The notes below the pieces were generated by a model that made no database searches, had not been told where the DNA came from, and saw nothing but the letters and a program-made list of their open reading frames with translations. 8,464 bases of DNA, taken from Oscillospiraceae bacterium (lineage in GTDB: Bacteria; Bacillota; Clostridia; Oscillospirales; Ruminococcaceae). The position numbers were made by a program, and so were the translations under genes. Below, piece by piece: positions 1-7,116 of the stretch. The stretch lies in the NCBI GenBank assembly GCA_016295545.1, contig JAEDLA010000054.1, positions 1 through 8,464 on the forward strand, read 5' to 3'. Position 1 is the stretch's first letter; the number at the start of each line of letters is the position of its first letter.

Positions 1-67
1 CCCCTCTTACACCCCCTGCCAAAGGGTTAATAAACCCTTTGGAATCCCACCTTTGCGGCTTCGCCGC
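1..67 (-). repeat. Intergenic hairpin element downstream of gpsA
   Basis: Two perfect inverted repeats lie just after gpsA. The first reached by transcription is a 5-bp GC-only stem (GCGGC/GCCGC, 55-67, loop of 3). The second is a 10-bp stem (19-28 pairing with 33-42, loop of 4). Between and beyond them the minus strand is G-rich and has no T-run. This layout resembles the dispersed intergenic repeats common in Ruminococcus-type genomes, but with only one copy here that is inference. The element may continue beyond the left edge of the window. Confidence 0.4.
19..42 (-). terminator. Possible transcript-end hairpin after gpsA, without a U-tract
   Basis: A perfect 10-bp stem (CCAAAGGGTT pairing with AACCCTTTGG, 4-base loop) begins 42 bases after the gpsA stop codon, at the end of a co-directional gene cluster. 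The position suits transcript termination or 3'-end protection. The bases after it in the direction of transcription are G-rich rather than T-rich, so it is not a classical intrinsic terminator. Confidence 0.35.
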
Positions 68-84
68 TTGTTATAGATATTTTA

Positions 85-1077
85 TTACATTTCTTCCTCA
101 TATTTCTGAGGACGTGCCATAAGCTTATCAAGAGCAAGCTTAACATCTTCACCGTTGAAAAGAATGCCGTTCAGCTGTTCAGTTATAGGCATTTCCACAT
201 TCATTTTACTGGAGAGAGCATAGGCTGTCTTACAGCAGTGATAGCCCTCTACAGTGCCAACTTTTTCCACAGCCTCCTGGGGAGAAATGCCCTGACCTAT
301 CAGGATTCCGGCACGGCGGTTGCGGCTGTGCATACTTGTGCAGGTTACGATAAGGTCGCCGATTCCGGTAAGCCCGCTGAATGTACGCTCCTGAGCGCCC
401 ATTGCAACGCCGAGACGGGCAATTTCATGGATACCTCTTGTCATAAGAGCTGCTTTAGTGTTGTCACCGTAGCCCAGTCCGTCACATATTCCGGCACTGA
501 GAGCAATGATATTTTTCAGTGCGCCGCCTATCTGACAGCCGATAACATCGTCATTCAGGTAAATCCTCAGTGAGCCATTGCTGAGAGTCTCCTGAACGTA
601 TGAGGCAGCCTGCTTATTCTTTGAAGCGGCAACAATAGTTGTGGGGATTCCTCTTGCAACCTCCTCAGCATGGGAGGGACCTGACAAAACAACGATTTTA
701 TCCGAATGAAGTTCTTCATAAAGCACATCGCTGAGGAGCTTTAACGAGCCTTCTTCAAGTCCTTTTCCGGTGTTGACGATGACCATATTATCGTCAATAT
801 ACTGCTTAGCCTCCTTAGCAACATCACGGACGAAAAGTGAGGGTATGCCGAAAATAAGCAAATCGCAGCCCTTTACGCAGGACATATCAGTTGTAAGACC
901 GATTTTCAGGCTGACAGCAGCGCCGGGAAGCTTCTGAACGTGCTCGCCGTGAGTTCTTATGTCATCTATCTCCTGCTGAAACTTAGACCAGACAGTGATA
1001 TTGTGACCATATCTCTCAGCCATGATTGCGATACTCAGACCGAAGCCGCCTGAGCCAAGAATAACAATATTTGCCAT
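85..1077 (-). CDS. gpsA: Glycerol-3-phosphate dehydrogenase [NAD(P)+], GpsA
   Basis: This cytoplasmic enzyme reduces dihydroxyacetone phosphate to sn-glycerol-3-phosphate, the backbone for phospholipids. The 330-residue length is normal for the family. The N-terminal Rossmann domain carries the dinucleotide motif GSGGFG (residues 8-13). NTGKGLE (102-108) and LSGPSHAEEV (131-140) are family blocks. The C-terminal helical domain has GGALKN (184-189), whose Lys188 is the expected catalytic lysine, and the signature from GLTGIGDL through SRNRRAG (235-257). The ATG at 1077 follows a strong Shine-Dalgarno AGAAAGGAG with 7 bases between. The gene starts 27 bases after plsY with no terminator between, so the two are surely co-transcribed. 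GpsA supplies the substrate that PlsY acylates. It is the last gene of the cluster; hairpins follow. Nothing is missing or broken. Confidence 0.97.
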   Translation of the reverse strand: MANIVILGSGGFGLSIAIMAERYGHNITVWSKFQQEIDDIRTHGEHVQKLPGAAVSLKIGLTTDMSCVKGCDLLIFGIPSLFVRDVAKEAKQYIDDNMVIVNTGKGLEEGSLKLLSDVLYEELHSDKIVVLSGPSHAEEVARGIPTTIVAASKNKQAASYVQETLSNGSLRIYLNDDVIGCQIGGALKNIIALSAGICDGLGYGDNTKAALMTRGIHEIARLGVAMGAQERTFSGLTGIGDLIVTCTSMHSRNRRAGILIGQGISPQEAVEKVGTVEGYHCCKTAYALSSKMNVEMPITEQLNGILFNGEDVKLALDKLMARPQKYEEEM

Positions 1078-1104
1078 ATAAATGCTCCTTTCTGTGTGTA
1101 CTGT

Positions 1105-1776
1105 TTATTTTTTCCCTGACTTGATAGAGAATTTGTTTTCACAGCCGTCTCTGAGCCGCTGCATATTGGAGCGGTGCATCCAGATAACCATTGCTGCCAT
1201 TGGAAGTGACAGTGCCGTATATAACAAGCTGCGCTGGAGAGAAGCATTTCTTATGAAATATTCTCCCAAAAAAGTGGCTAACGGACAGCAGGCAGAGGAG
1301 ATAATTGACGACAATGAAACATACTTTGAAATAATAAGTATGACTGCAAAAATAGTTATAAGAGCACCGAAAACAGCAGGATCAACTATCAGGAACACGG
1401 ATACTCCCACAAGAACTCCTTTGCCGCCTTTGAAGCCGTAATACAGTGGGAAAACGTGACCTAAAATTGCAAACAGTCCTGCAATGTAGCCGATATAGTG
1501 AGTATCGTTTGACGGAGGAAGTCCGGCTTCAAGAAGTGAGCAGACAAGCCTTGCAAGGAGTACAGCTACAACGCCCTTGCCTAAATCTCCGATAAGGGTA
1601 AGCAGCGCACAGCCCTTTCCGTAGCAGCGGAGAGTATTGGTAAGTCCGGCGTTTCCGCTGCCGTTCTTTCTGACGTCCTCGCCCTTGAGAAGCCGTACAA
1701 CGATAATGGAGAAGTTGCAGCTGCCCAGCAGATAGCCGATAAGTGCAGCAGCTCCGATAGCTAAAGCATAATTCAT
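1105..1776 (-). CDS. plsY: Glycerol-3-phosphate acyltransferase PlsY, integral membrane
   Basis: PlsY transfers an acyl group from acyl-phosphate (made by PlsX, not in this window) to the sn-1 position of glycerol-3-phosphate, giving lysophosphatidate in the cytoplasmic membrane. The 223 residues are mostly hydrophobic, with apparent membrane segments near 4-27, 56-80, 95-112, 121-150 and 184-200. The three family motifs are present: GSGNAGLTN (39-47), GHVFPLYYGFKGGKG (106-120) and HRSNMQRL followed by ENK (201-215). The start is fixed by an in-frame TAA two codons upstream. The ATG overlaps the der stop codon by one base (TAATG), and an AGAGGGGAGG ribosome binding site lies inside the der end, 12 bases away, so translation is probably coupled to der. 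gpsA follows 27 bases downstream and makes its acyl acceptor. Confidence 0.96.
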   Translation of the reverse strand: MNYALAIGAAALIGYLLGSCNFSIIVVRLLKGEDVRKNGSGNAGLTNTLRCYGKGCALLTLIGDLGKGVVAVLLARLVCSLLEAGLPPSNDTHYIGYIAGLFAILGHVFPLYYGFKGGKGVLVGVSVFLIVDPAVFGALITIFAVILIISKYVSLSSIISSACCPLATFLGEYFIRNASLQRSLLYTALSLPMAAMVIWMHRSNMQRLRDGCENKFSIKSGKK

Positions 1777-3104
1777 TATTTATCGTTTCCTCCCCTCTCA
1801 CGGACTATGAATCGTACCGGAGTACCCTCCAGTCCGAAGGTGGAGCGAATCTGATTTTCGATATATCTTCTGTAGGAGAAGTGGAACAGGTCTGCACGGT
1901 TTACAAAGGTAACAAAGGTAGGCGGTTTGGTGGAGGGCTGCGTCATGTAGTAGATTTTCAGCCGTCTGCCCTTGTCGGAGGGCGGCTGCACCCTTGTTGT
2001 AGCGTATGCAAGAACATCGTTAAGCATTCCTGTTGAGATACGCATACTGTTCTGGTCGTAGGTGTACTTGATAAGTTCGTAAAGCTTATTTATCCTCTGA
2101 CCGGTTTTTGCTGAGATAAACACAAAGGGAACATAAGCCATGAAGCTGAAATCATTTTCAAGCTTTGTACGGAATTCCTGCATGGTCTTGTCGGTTTTGT
2201 CGATAAGATCCCATTTGTTGACAGCAACGATGCTTGCCTTGCCCTGTTCATGGGCGTAGCCTGCAACTTTTGAATCCTGTTCTGTAAAGCCCTCAGCAGC
2301 GTCCAGCATGATAACGCAGACATCAGCACGGTCCACAGCCATATATGCACGTAGAACGCTGTAATGCTCAACCTTTTCGGTTATTTTTGATTTTTTGCGT
2401 ATTCCGGCAGTGTCGATAAACACAAATTTACCGTATTCATTTTCAATTACTGTATCAGTAGAATCTCTGGTAGTACCGGCAATATCGGAAACAATAGCAC
2501 GTTCCTCGCCGGATATTTTATTAATCAGAGAGGATTTTCCTGCGTTAGGCTTTCCGATAACGGCAACCTTGATATAGTCGTCGTCGTAGTCGTCAGTTTC
2601 ACAGTCAGGGAAGTGCTTAATAATCTCATCGAGCATATCTCCCGTGCCGTGACCGTGAACTGATGATACCGGAAAAGGCTCACCAAGTCCGAGATTGTAA
2701 AATTCGTAAAGTTCCAGAGGCGGTTCACCGAGAGCGTCGCACTTGTTGACAGCAAGGACGATCGGTTTACCGCTTTTCATAAGCATTTCCGCAACAGTGT
2801 AATCATCGGGAGTAACTCCGCAGCGAATGTCCGTTACGAACACGATAACGTCTGCTTTTTCAATGGCAAGCTCTGACTGCCGTCTCATCTGAGCAAGGAT
2901 AACATCAGTGCTTTCCGGTTCGATACCTCCGGTATCAACGACCATGAACTCTTTTCCTCTCCATTCGCATCTGGAGTATATCCTGTCCCTTGTAACGCCG
3001 GGAGTATCCTCAACGATAGAGAGACGCTGACCGATAAGCTTGTTGAACAGTGTGGATTTTCCTACATTGGGACGTCCCACAACTGCTACGATAGGCAATG
3101 CCAT
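1776..3104 (-). CDS. der: Ribosome biogenesis GTPase Der (EngA)
   Basis: Der is an essential tandem GTPase acting in late 50S subunit assembly. With the start chosen here it has 442 residues. GTPase domain 1 has GRPNVGKS (10-17), DTPGVTRD, DTGG (57-60) and NKCD (120-123). Domain 2 has GKPNAGKS (184-191), GTTRD, DTAG (231-234) and NKWD (296-299). A C-terminal KH-like domain ends in GTPVRFIVRER. An ATG three codons upstream (3113) directly abuts the AAAGGAG ribosome binding site, leaving no spacing. The ATG at 3104 has 9 bases and gives the usual MALPIVAVVGRPN beginning, so it is preferred. The gene lies 48 bases after the DUF512 gene and overlaps plsY by one base. No promoter or terminator is evident at either junction. 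All G-motifs are intact. Confidence 0.97.
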   Translation of the reverse strand: MALPIVAVVGRPNVGKSTLFNKLIGQRLSIVEDTPGVTRDRIYSRCEWRGKEFMVVDTGGIEPESTDVILAQMRRQSELAIEKADVIVFVTDIRCGVTPDDYTVAEMLMKSGKPIVLAVNKCDALGEPPLELYEFYNLGLGEPFPVSSVHGHGTGDMLDEIIKHFPDCETDDYDDDYIKVAVIGKPNAGKSSLINKISGEERAIVSDIAGTTRDSTDTVIENEYGKFVFIDTAGIRKKSKITEKVEHYSVLRAYMAVDRADVCVIMLDAAEGFTEQDSKVAGYAHEQGKASIVAVNKWDLIDKTDKTMQEFRTKLENDFSFMAYVPFVFISAKTGQRINKLYELIKYTYDQNSMRISTGMLNDVLAYATTRVQPPSDKGRRLKIYYMTQPSTKPPTFVTFVNRADLFHFSYRRYIENQIRSTFGLEGTPVRFIVRERGGNDK

Positions 3105-3113
3105 ATTAAACAT

Positions 3114-3120
3114 CTCCTTT
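3114..3120 (-). promoter_or_regulatory. Ribosome binding site deciding the der start
   Basis: AAAGGAG on the minus strand immediately touches the upstream ATG at 3113 but sits 9 bases before the ATG at 3104. Only the latter spacing is workable for initiation, so Der should be 442 rather than 445 residues. Confidence 0.85.
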
Positions 3121-3152
3121 CTTTTCTGTCTGCATCAATATATTTTTCAAAA

Positions 3153-4454
3153 TCAATACTCAGCTCCCATAATAGCGTCAAGCAGCTCAAAGCCGTCGTT
3201 TGAAACAGGCTTTATGCGTACATTCAGGGCATTTTCAACATCACTGACTGTCATGTCATCAAGAAAAATGCTGCCCTCAGCCCTGAGCATTGAGGAGGAG
3301 ATAAGAAGCTCCTCTCCCAGCGGTTTTTCTTTAAGCTGAGCGATAAGGTCCTGTGCTGTGATAAGTCCTGTTACAGTAATAGTATCTCCGAAGAAATCAT
3401 TGCGGATACGATAAATATGGCAGCAAAGCTCCGGAAATTTCTGTTCAGCCTTTTCCGCAAGAGCTGAGATAACTTTATAGGGAGCATATCCGCAGGCAAT
3501 GGATACAGAGCGTTTTTCCCCTGACCATTCAGCTGATTCGAGAGCCTGTTTAAATTCATCAATAAGGGAGCGGAGCATTCCTACGCCGTTTTCGTACTGC
3601 GGATAATCCTCGTAGTAACTGCCCTCAGGAAGCTCTCTTTCCGCTGTGAGAAAAAATTCATCAGAGGGAAAAACAGTCCTTGTGCCGAATTTTTCAAGGA
3701 ACTGAGACTGAAACTCCTCAATAATATCGATAGTTTCACCGGCACTTTTCTTATCAAAGGGTTTAAGTGGATAAAGTCCGCTGCGGAAACGTGTAAGTCC
3801 CACCGGAACAACTGCCATGCTTGAAATATTGGGCATAAGAGCACCTAAATCCGTCAGTGACCTGCGAAGCTCCTCGCCGTCATTAAGTCCGGGGCAGCAC
3901 ACTATCTGACAGTTGAGCATAATGCCGTTTTCCGCAAGCTGACGTATATATTTCAGCTTTTCTCCGGCAAAACGGTTGTTCATCATTCTGCAGCGCAGCT
4001 CCGGATTTGTAGTGTGGACGGATACATTGATATTCAGCTTCATGCGGATAATTCTGTCTATGTCGGACTGTTCAAGATTTGTGAGGGTGACGTAATTTCC
4101 CTGTAAAAAGGAGAGACGTGCATCATCGTCCTTGAAGTACAGCGTTTCACGCATTCCCGGAGGCATCTGGTCGATAAAGCAGAAGACGCATTTGTTGCGG
4201 CAGGACTGCTTGCTGTCCATGAGGAAGGTATCAAATTCAAGACCAATGTCATCATATTCACCTTTTTTCAGGGTGAAAGCCACAGGCTTGCCGTCTCTGA
4301 GAATTTCAAGTGTAACATTTTCCTCTGCCGCATAGAACATATAGTCCAGCACGTCACGGACAGGGTGATTATTAATGGAGACAAGGCAGTCGCAGGGAAT
4401 AACACCTGCACGTTCAGCCGGTGAACCGGAGACAACTCCGCTGATTTTTACCAT
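3153..4454 (-). CDS. PDZ / radical SAM / DUF512 family protein of unknown function
   Basis: The 433-residue protein (numbered from the ATG at 4454) begins with a PDZ-like domain (about 1-65; GSPAERAG is typical). A radical-SAM core follows, with the iron-sulphur motif CRNKCVFCF (Cys85, Cys89, Cys92), a CX3CX2C spacing. The C-terminal half is the DUF512 domain, with blocks such as FPSDEFF and NDFFGDTITVTGL. There is no signal peptide, so it is expected in the cytoplasm. The substrate is not known. A TTG two codons upstream (4460) is only 1 base from the ribosome binding site, while the ATG has 7. The gene follows rpmF after 78 bases holding a terminator-like hairpin and precedes der by 48 bases. 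Pairing of this family with der is, to my knowledge, recurrent in Clostridia, hinting at a role in ribosome or RNA maturation; that is inference. Confidence 0.93.
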   Translation of the reverse strand: MVKISGVVSGSPAERAGVIPCDCLVSINNHPVRDVLDYMFYAAEENVTLEILRDGKPVAFTLKKGEYDDIGLEFDTFLMDSKQSCRNKCVFCFIDQMPPGMRETLYFKDDDARLSFLQGNYVTLTNLEQSDIDRIIRMKLNINVSVHTTNPELRCRMMNNRFAGEKLKYIRQLAENGIMLNCQIVCCPGLNDGEELRRSLTDLGALMPNISSMAVVPVGLTRFRSGLYPLKPFDKKSAGETIDIIEEFQSQFLEKFGTRTVFPSDEFFLTAERELPEGSYYEDYPQYENGVGMLRSLIDEFKQALESAEWSGEKRSVSIACGYAPYKVISALAEKAEQKFPELCCHIYRIRNDFFGDTITVTGLITAQDLIAQLKEKPLGEELLISSSMLRAEGSIFLDDMTVSDVENALNVRIKPVSNDGFELLDAIMGAEY

Positions 4455-4461
4455 ATTCAAA

Positions 4462-4467
4462 CTCCTG
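4462..4467 (-). promoter_or_regulatory. Ribosome binding site deciding the DUF512 gene start
   Basis: CAGGAG on the minus strand is 1 base from an in-frame TTG (4460) and 7 bases from the ATG at 4454. The spacing selects the ATG. Confidence 0.8.
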
Positions 4468-4471
4468 TGCA

Positions 4472-4508
4472 GTAATAAACAAGGCGAAGAAGCATACGCC
4501 TCCTCGCC
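4472..4508 (-). terminator. Terminator-like hairpin between rpmF and the DUF512 gene
   Basis: On the minus strand GGCGAGGAGGC pairs with GCTTCTTCGCC across a GTAT loop: an 11-bp stem with two G-T wobbles (4483-4508), followed by the T-rich stretch TTGTTTATT. It starts 24 bases after the rpmF stop. The shape fits an intrinsic terminator ending the yceD-rpmF transcript. The tract is interrupted, and no promoter is visible between it and the DUF512 gene, so partial readthrough is plausible. Confidence 0.65.
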
Positions 4509-4532
4509 TCCTCATGTATCGGATACAGCCGA

Positions 4533-4718
4533 TTATTCAGCGTCCATTTTAAGAACCTCAACGCCCTTATAGAAACCGCAGTTTTTGCAAACCTTGTGCG
4601 GAGCCTTATATGCGCCGCAGTTATCGCATCTGCTCATAGCGGGTGCGTCAAGCTTCCATACAGCAGAACGTCTCTTATCACGTCTTGCTTTGGAAGTTTT
4701 TCTCTTCGGTACAGCCAT
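4533..4718 (-). CDS. rpmF: Large ribosomal subunit protein bL32
   Basis: bL32 is a small structural protein of the 50S subunit. The 61-residue sequence starts with the family's [17 protein letters not shown] and has a basic N-terminal tail. A zinc ribbon follows, with paired cysteines Cys31/Cys34 and Cys44/Cys47 (CDNC and CKNC). All four are present, so this is the zinc-binding (C+) form rather than the cysteine-free paralogue some bacteria use under zinc starvation. The ATG is preceded by a very strong ribosome binding site (AAGGAGGTG, 4724-4732). The gene lies 80 bases after the DUF177/YceD gene, the widely conserved yceD-rpmF arrangement, and is probably transcribed from the promoter at 5277-5305. 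A terminator-like hairpin follows. Confidence 0.98.
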   Translation of the reverse strand: MAVPKRKTSKARRDKRRSAVWKLDAPAMSRCDNCGAYKAPHKVCKNCGFYKGVEVLKMDAE

Positions 4719-4798
4719 TCTGGCACCTCCTTACAGAGCTGAAACGCTCAGTTTATTTTTTGCCTTGCCGCAAGAAATAAGTCTCACAGCGCAGCCGT

Positions 4799-5245
4799 TC
4801 ATTTCAGACAATCGCAATCAGATTCGTTAAGGTCGCAGCCGCAGACCATACAAAGTCCCTTGCACTCCTCCTTGCAGAGAAATTTTGAGGGAATCTGCAG
4901 AAGCAGATCTGAAACAGCAATATCAGTTAGGTCAATGCTCTCGCCGTCTGCGATGATATACTCATCGCTGCTGCTGTCGGAGGACTGAACGACAATATGT
5001 TCAAAGTCGAAATGATAATCTCTTTCAAACTCCTTCAGACACCTGTCGCAGGCTATATGGAGGGAAAAGTCCACAGAAAAGTCGAGATAGACCACGCCGG
5101 CACGGTTATAGCATTTTCCCTTAATGAGAACGGGTGAGCTGAAATTGCAGCCACGAATGGCAGAAAGCTCGTCAATGCTGACAGTACCGTCGATATTCAT
5201 GGATTCTCCGACGATATTAAAAATGTGTTTTAAATTAATTATCAT
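4799..5245 (-). CDS. DUF177 / YceD family protein, 23S rRNA accumulation
   Basis: The 148-residue protein belongs to the DUF177 (YceD) family, which usually sits directly upstream of rpmF, as here. Members have been linked to 23S rRNA accumulation in bacteria and plastids, so a role in 50S biogenesis is expected; the mechanism is not known. The sequence shows the family's central CDRC pair (Cys66, Cys69) and a cysteine-rich C-terminus (CKEECKGLCMVCGCDLN, 124-140, then Cys144 and Cys146), which together could bind a metal. It is a little shorter than the E. coli and Bacillus members. The ATG at 5245 has a modest ribosome binding site (AAGGA, 8 bases away). The perfect promoter upstream gives a leader of about 25 bases. 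Identity is supported by motif layout plus the rpmF neighbour. Confidence 0.9.
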   Translation of the reverse strand: MIINLKHIFNIVGESMNIDGTVSIDELSAIRGCNFSSPVLIKGKCYNRAGVVYLDFSVDFSLHIACDRCLKEFERDYHFDFEHIVVQSSDSSSDEYIIADGESIDLTDIAVSDLLLQIPSKFLCKEECKGLCMVCGCDLNESDCDCLK

Positions 5246-5276
5246 AATACAAATCCTTCAGAGCATTATAAGTAAC

Positions 5277-5305
5277 ATTATACACCAACCGGCGTAATCT
5301 GTCAA
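5277..5305 (-). promoter_or_regulatory. Consensus sigma-A promoter for yceD-rpmF
   Basis: On the minus strand TTGACA (5300-5305) is followed after exactly 17 bases by TATAAT (5277-5282), a perfect match to the housekeeping consensus in both boxes and in spacing. The predicted start near 5269 gives a leader of about 24 bases to the ATG at 5245. A second TATAAT at 5265-5270 lacks a good -35 box (GCCGGT). Such strength suits a ribosomal-protein operon. Confidence 0.9.
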
Positions 5306-5334
5306 TAGGCAGTCCGCTGAAATTTCAAATAAAT

Positions 5335-5742
5335 TTATTTGATGAACTTCTTAACGCTTTCAGGAAGCTCAGATTCATCAGCAGAAACTGTGAAAACAAC
5401 AGTAGTGTCATCGCCTGCAAGAGAGTTGATCTTATCGAGCATTTCGCCGAATTCGCCGAAGTCTCTGCCGCCGATCTTGAGGATTCCGTCAACGAAAACT
5501 TCCTTGATGTCGTAGTTGCCTGCCAGCATACCGGCGAGGAAGCCGTAGAAAGCGTCATAGCCGCAGATATTGAACTGCTCTGAATCGCACCATCTTACCT
5601 TGTAGCTGATAGAGCGTCTGATAGTTTCGCCTTTTTCGATGCATACGAGGCTGCCGTTAGTAGTTTTTACAGCGTCATTGATCATATCGATAAGAATTTT
5701 AGTTTTGCCTGTGCCCTTTTTTCCGGTAATAAGTTTAATCAT
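5335..5742 (-). CDS. Small P-loop NTPase-like protein, function unknown
   Basis: I do not recognise a named function. The 135-residue protein opens with a beta strand and a clear Walker A motif, MIKLITGKKGTGKT (GKKGTGKT at 7-14), so it should bind ATP or GTP. A hydrophobic stretch ending in aspartate, EVFVDG (81-86), is a candidate Walker B. Further on are a short GGRDFGEFGEMLDKI helix-like part and a final strand, TTVVFTVSA (113-121). It is too short for an AAA+ or ABC ATPase and has no membrane segment or signal peptide. The ATG at 5742 has a strong ribosome binding site (AAGGAG, 7 bases away). It lies 39 bases after pgi with no terminator between, so the two are likely co-transcribed. The yceD promoter begins 29 bases beyond its stop. 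I believe similar proteins occur in related Clostridia, but cannot confirm that here. Confidence 0.85.
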   Translation of the reverse strand: MIKLITGKKGTGKTKILIDMINDAVKTTNGSLVCIEKGETIRRSISYKVRWCDSEQFNICGYDAFYGFLAGMLAGNYDIKEVFVDGILKIGGRDFGEFGEMLDKINSLAGDDTTVVFTVSADESELPESVKKFIK

Positions 5743-5781
5743 GGTATTACTCCTTCCAGTGTATATTGGTGAAAATTTTGA

Positions 5782-7116
5782 TTAGCCGAGTTTAGCTTCA
5801 AGAGCAGCCTTTGCGCCCTCATATCCGGGCTTGCCGAGGAGAGCGAACATATTTGACTTGTAGCTTTCAACGCCGGGCTGATTGAACGGATTTACGCCGA
5901 GAACATAGCCTGAAACAGCGCAAGCCTTTTCAAAGAAGTAGATCATGTAGCCAACGCTTTCCTCAGTAGTGTCCTCAAGCTCGAGAATGATATTGGGAAC
6001 GCCGCCCTCTGTATGAGCGAGAACAGTACCCTCAAATGCTCTGCGGTTAACAACGGACATATTCTGATTTGTAAGGAAATTCAGACCGTCGAGGTTTTCG
6101 TCATCAGGTGTGAGGAAAAGGTCTGTCTTGGGATTTTTGATATCAACGACAGTCTCGAACATAACTCTTGAACCGTCCTGAATGAACTGTCCCATTGAGT
6201 GGAGGTCAGTGGAGAAAACAGCAGCTGACGGGAAGATACCCTTGTTATCCTTGCCTTCGCTTTCGCCGAAAAGCTGTTTATACCATTCGGACATCATAAC
6301 GAAGCTGGGATCGTAGGAAACGAGCATTTCAACGGATTTGCCCTTTCTGTAGAGGATATTTCTGAGAGCAGCATACTTGTAGCAGTCGTTGTTGTCGAAA
6401 TCAGCGGAGAAGTCCTTCTGAGCCTTTGCAGCACCTTTCATGAGAGCGTCGATATCGCAGCCTGCAACAGCAATAGGAAGCAGACCAACAGCAGTAAGAA
6501 CTGAGAAACGTCCGCCCACATCGTCAGGGATAACGAAAGTCTCATAGCCCTCTGAATCAGCAAGGCTCTTGAGAGTTCCTCTTGCCTTGTCAGTAGTGGC
6601 AAAGATCCTGTCCTTAGCGCCTTCCTTGCCGTACTTGTCCTCAACCATTTTTCTGAAGATTCTGAAAGCAAGTGCAGGCTCGGTAGTAGTACCGGACTTG
6701 GAAATTACATTTACTGAGAAATCCTTGCCCTCACAGAGAGAAATTACCTCATTGAGATAGGTAGGATTTATGCTGTTGCCCACATAGTAGATGTCAGGCG
6801 TGTCCTTCTTCATGTTATTGTAAAGAGGAGATTTGAGCAGCTCAATAGCAGCTCTTGCGCCGAGGTATGAACCGCCGATACCGATAACGATAAGGATATC
6901 GGAATTCTTCTTGATTTTTTCAGCAGCAGCCTTTATTCTTGCAAATTCCTCCTTGTCGTAGTTTGTAGGAAGATCTAACCAGCCGAGAAAATCGCTGCCA
7001 AGACCGGATTTGCTTTCGAGAACAGAAGCAGCAGTCTCGACCTGAGCCTTAATGCCAGCCATTTCATCGCTGCCGACAAAGCTTTCAAGATATTTTGCAT
7101 TAAGTTTTAATGACAT
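5782..7116 (-). CDS. pgi: Glucose-6-phosphate isomerase
   Basis: Pgi interconverts glucose-6-phosphate and fructose-6-phosphate in glycolysis and gluconeogenesis, in the cytoplasm. At 444 residues it is the short form typical of Firmicutes (the E. coli enzyme is about 100 residues longer). Family blocks seen are [13 protein letters not shown] (78-90), SKSGTTTEP (139-147, sugar-phosphate binding), signature 1 [13 protein letters not shown] (199-211) and signature 2 [18 protein letters not shown] (403-420). By alignment to known enzymes the catalytic residues are Glu285 (in GESEGK), His306 (in DLHSMGQ) and Lys420, all present. The start is set by GGAGG 10 bases upstream. A promoter at 7178-7206 serves it, and the unknown P-loop gene follows at 39 bases. 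A 9-base direct repeat brackets the ribosome binding site. Confidence 0.98.
   Translation of the reverse strand: MSLKLNAKYLESFVGSDEMAGIKAQVETAASVLESKSGLGSDFLGWLDLPTNYDKEEFARIKAAAEKIKKNSDILIVIGIGGSYLGARAAIELLKSPLYNNMKKDTPDIYYVGNSINPTYLNEVISLCEGKDFSVNVISKSGTTTEPALAFRIFRKMVEDKYGKEGAKDRIFATTDKARGTLKSLADSEGYETFVIPDDVGGRFSVLTAVGLLPIAVAGCDIDALMKGAAKAQKDFSADFDNNDCYKYAALRNILYRKGKSVEMLVSYDPSFVMMSEWYKQLFGESEGKDNKGIFPSAAVFSTDLHSMGQFIQDGSRVMFETVVDIKNPKTDLFLTPDDENLDGLNFLTNQNMSVVNRRAFEGTVLAHTEGGVPNIILELEDTTEESVGYMIYFFEKACAVSGYVLGVNPFNQPGVESYKSNMFALLGKPGYEGAKAALEAKLG

Noticed and set aside
238..573. Plus-strand 111-codon open frame inside gpsA
   Set aside because: It is fully antisense to a strongly supported gene, and I saw no ribosome binding site or family motif. 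The same applies to the other plus-strand frames, such as 1082-1441, 3040-3339 and 7871-8194.
3105..3160. Possible promoter (TTGATT or TTGAAA) between the DUF512 gene and der
   Set aside because: No acceptable -10 box is found 16-18 bases after either candidate; co-transcription explains the layout better.
4719..4798. Short inverted repeats between yceD and rpmF as an L32 autoregulatory site
   Set aside because: The stems are only 4 bp (such as CTTG/CAAG and GAGC/GCTC), and nothing matches a known leader structure.
5327..5340. 14-base perfect palindrome AAATAAATTTATTT at the end of the P-loop gene
   Set aside because: It is purely A/T, overlaps the lysine and stop codons, and is too weak to form a useful hairpin; likely chance.
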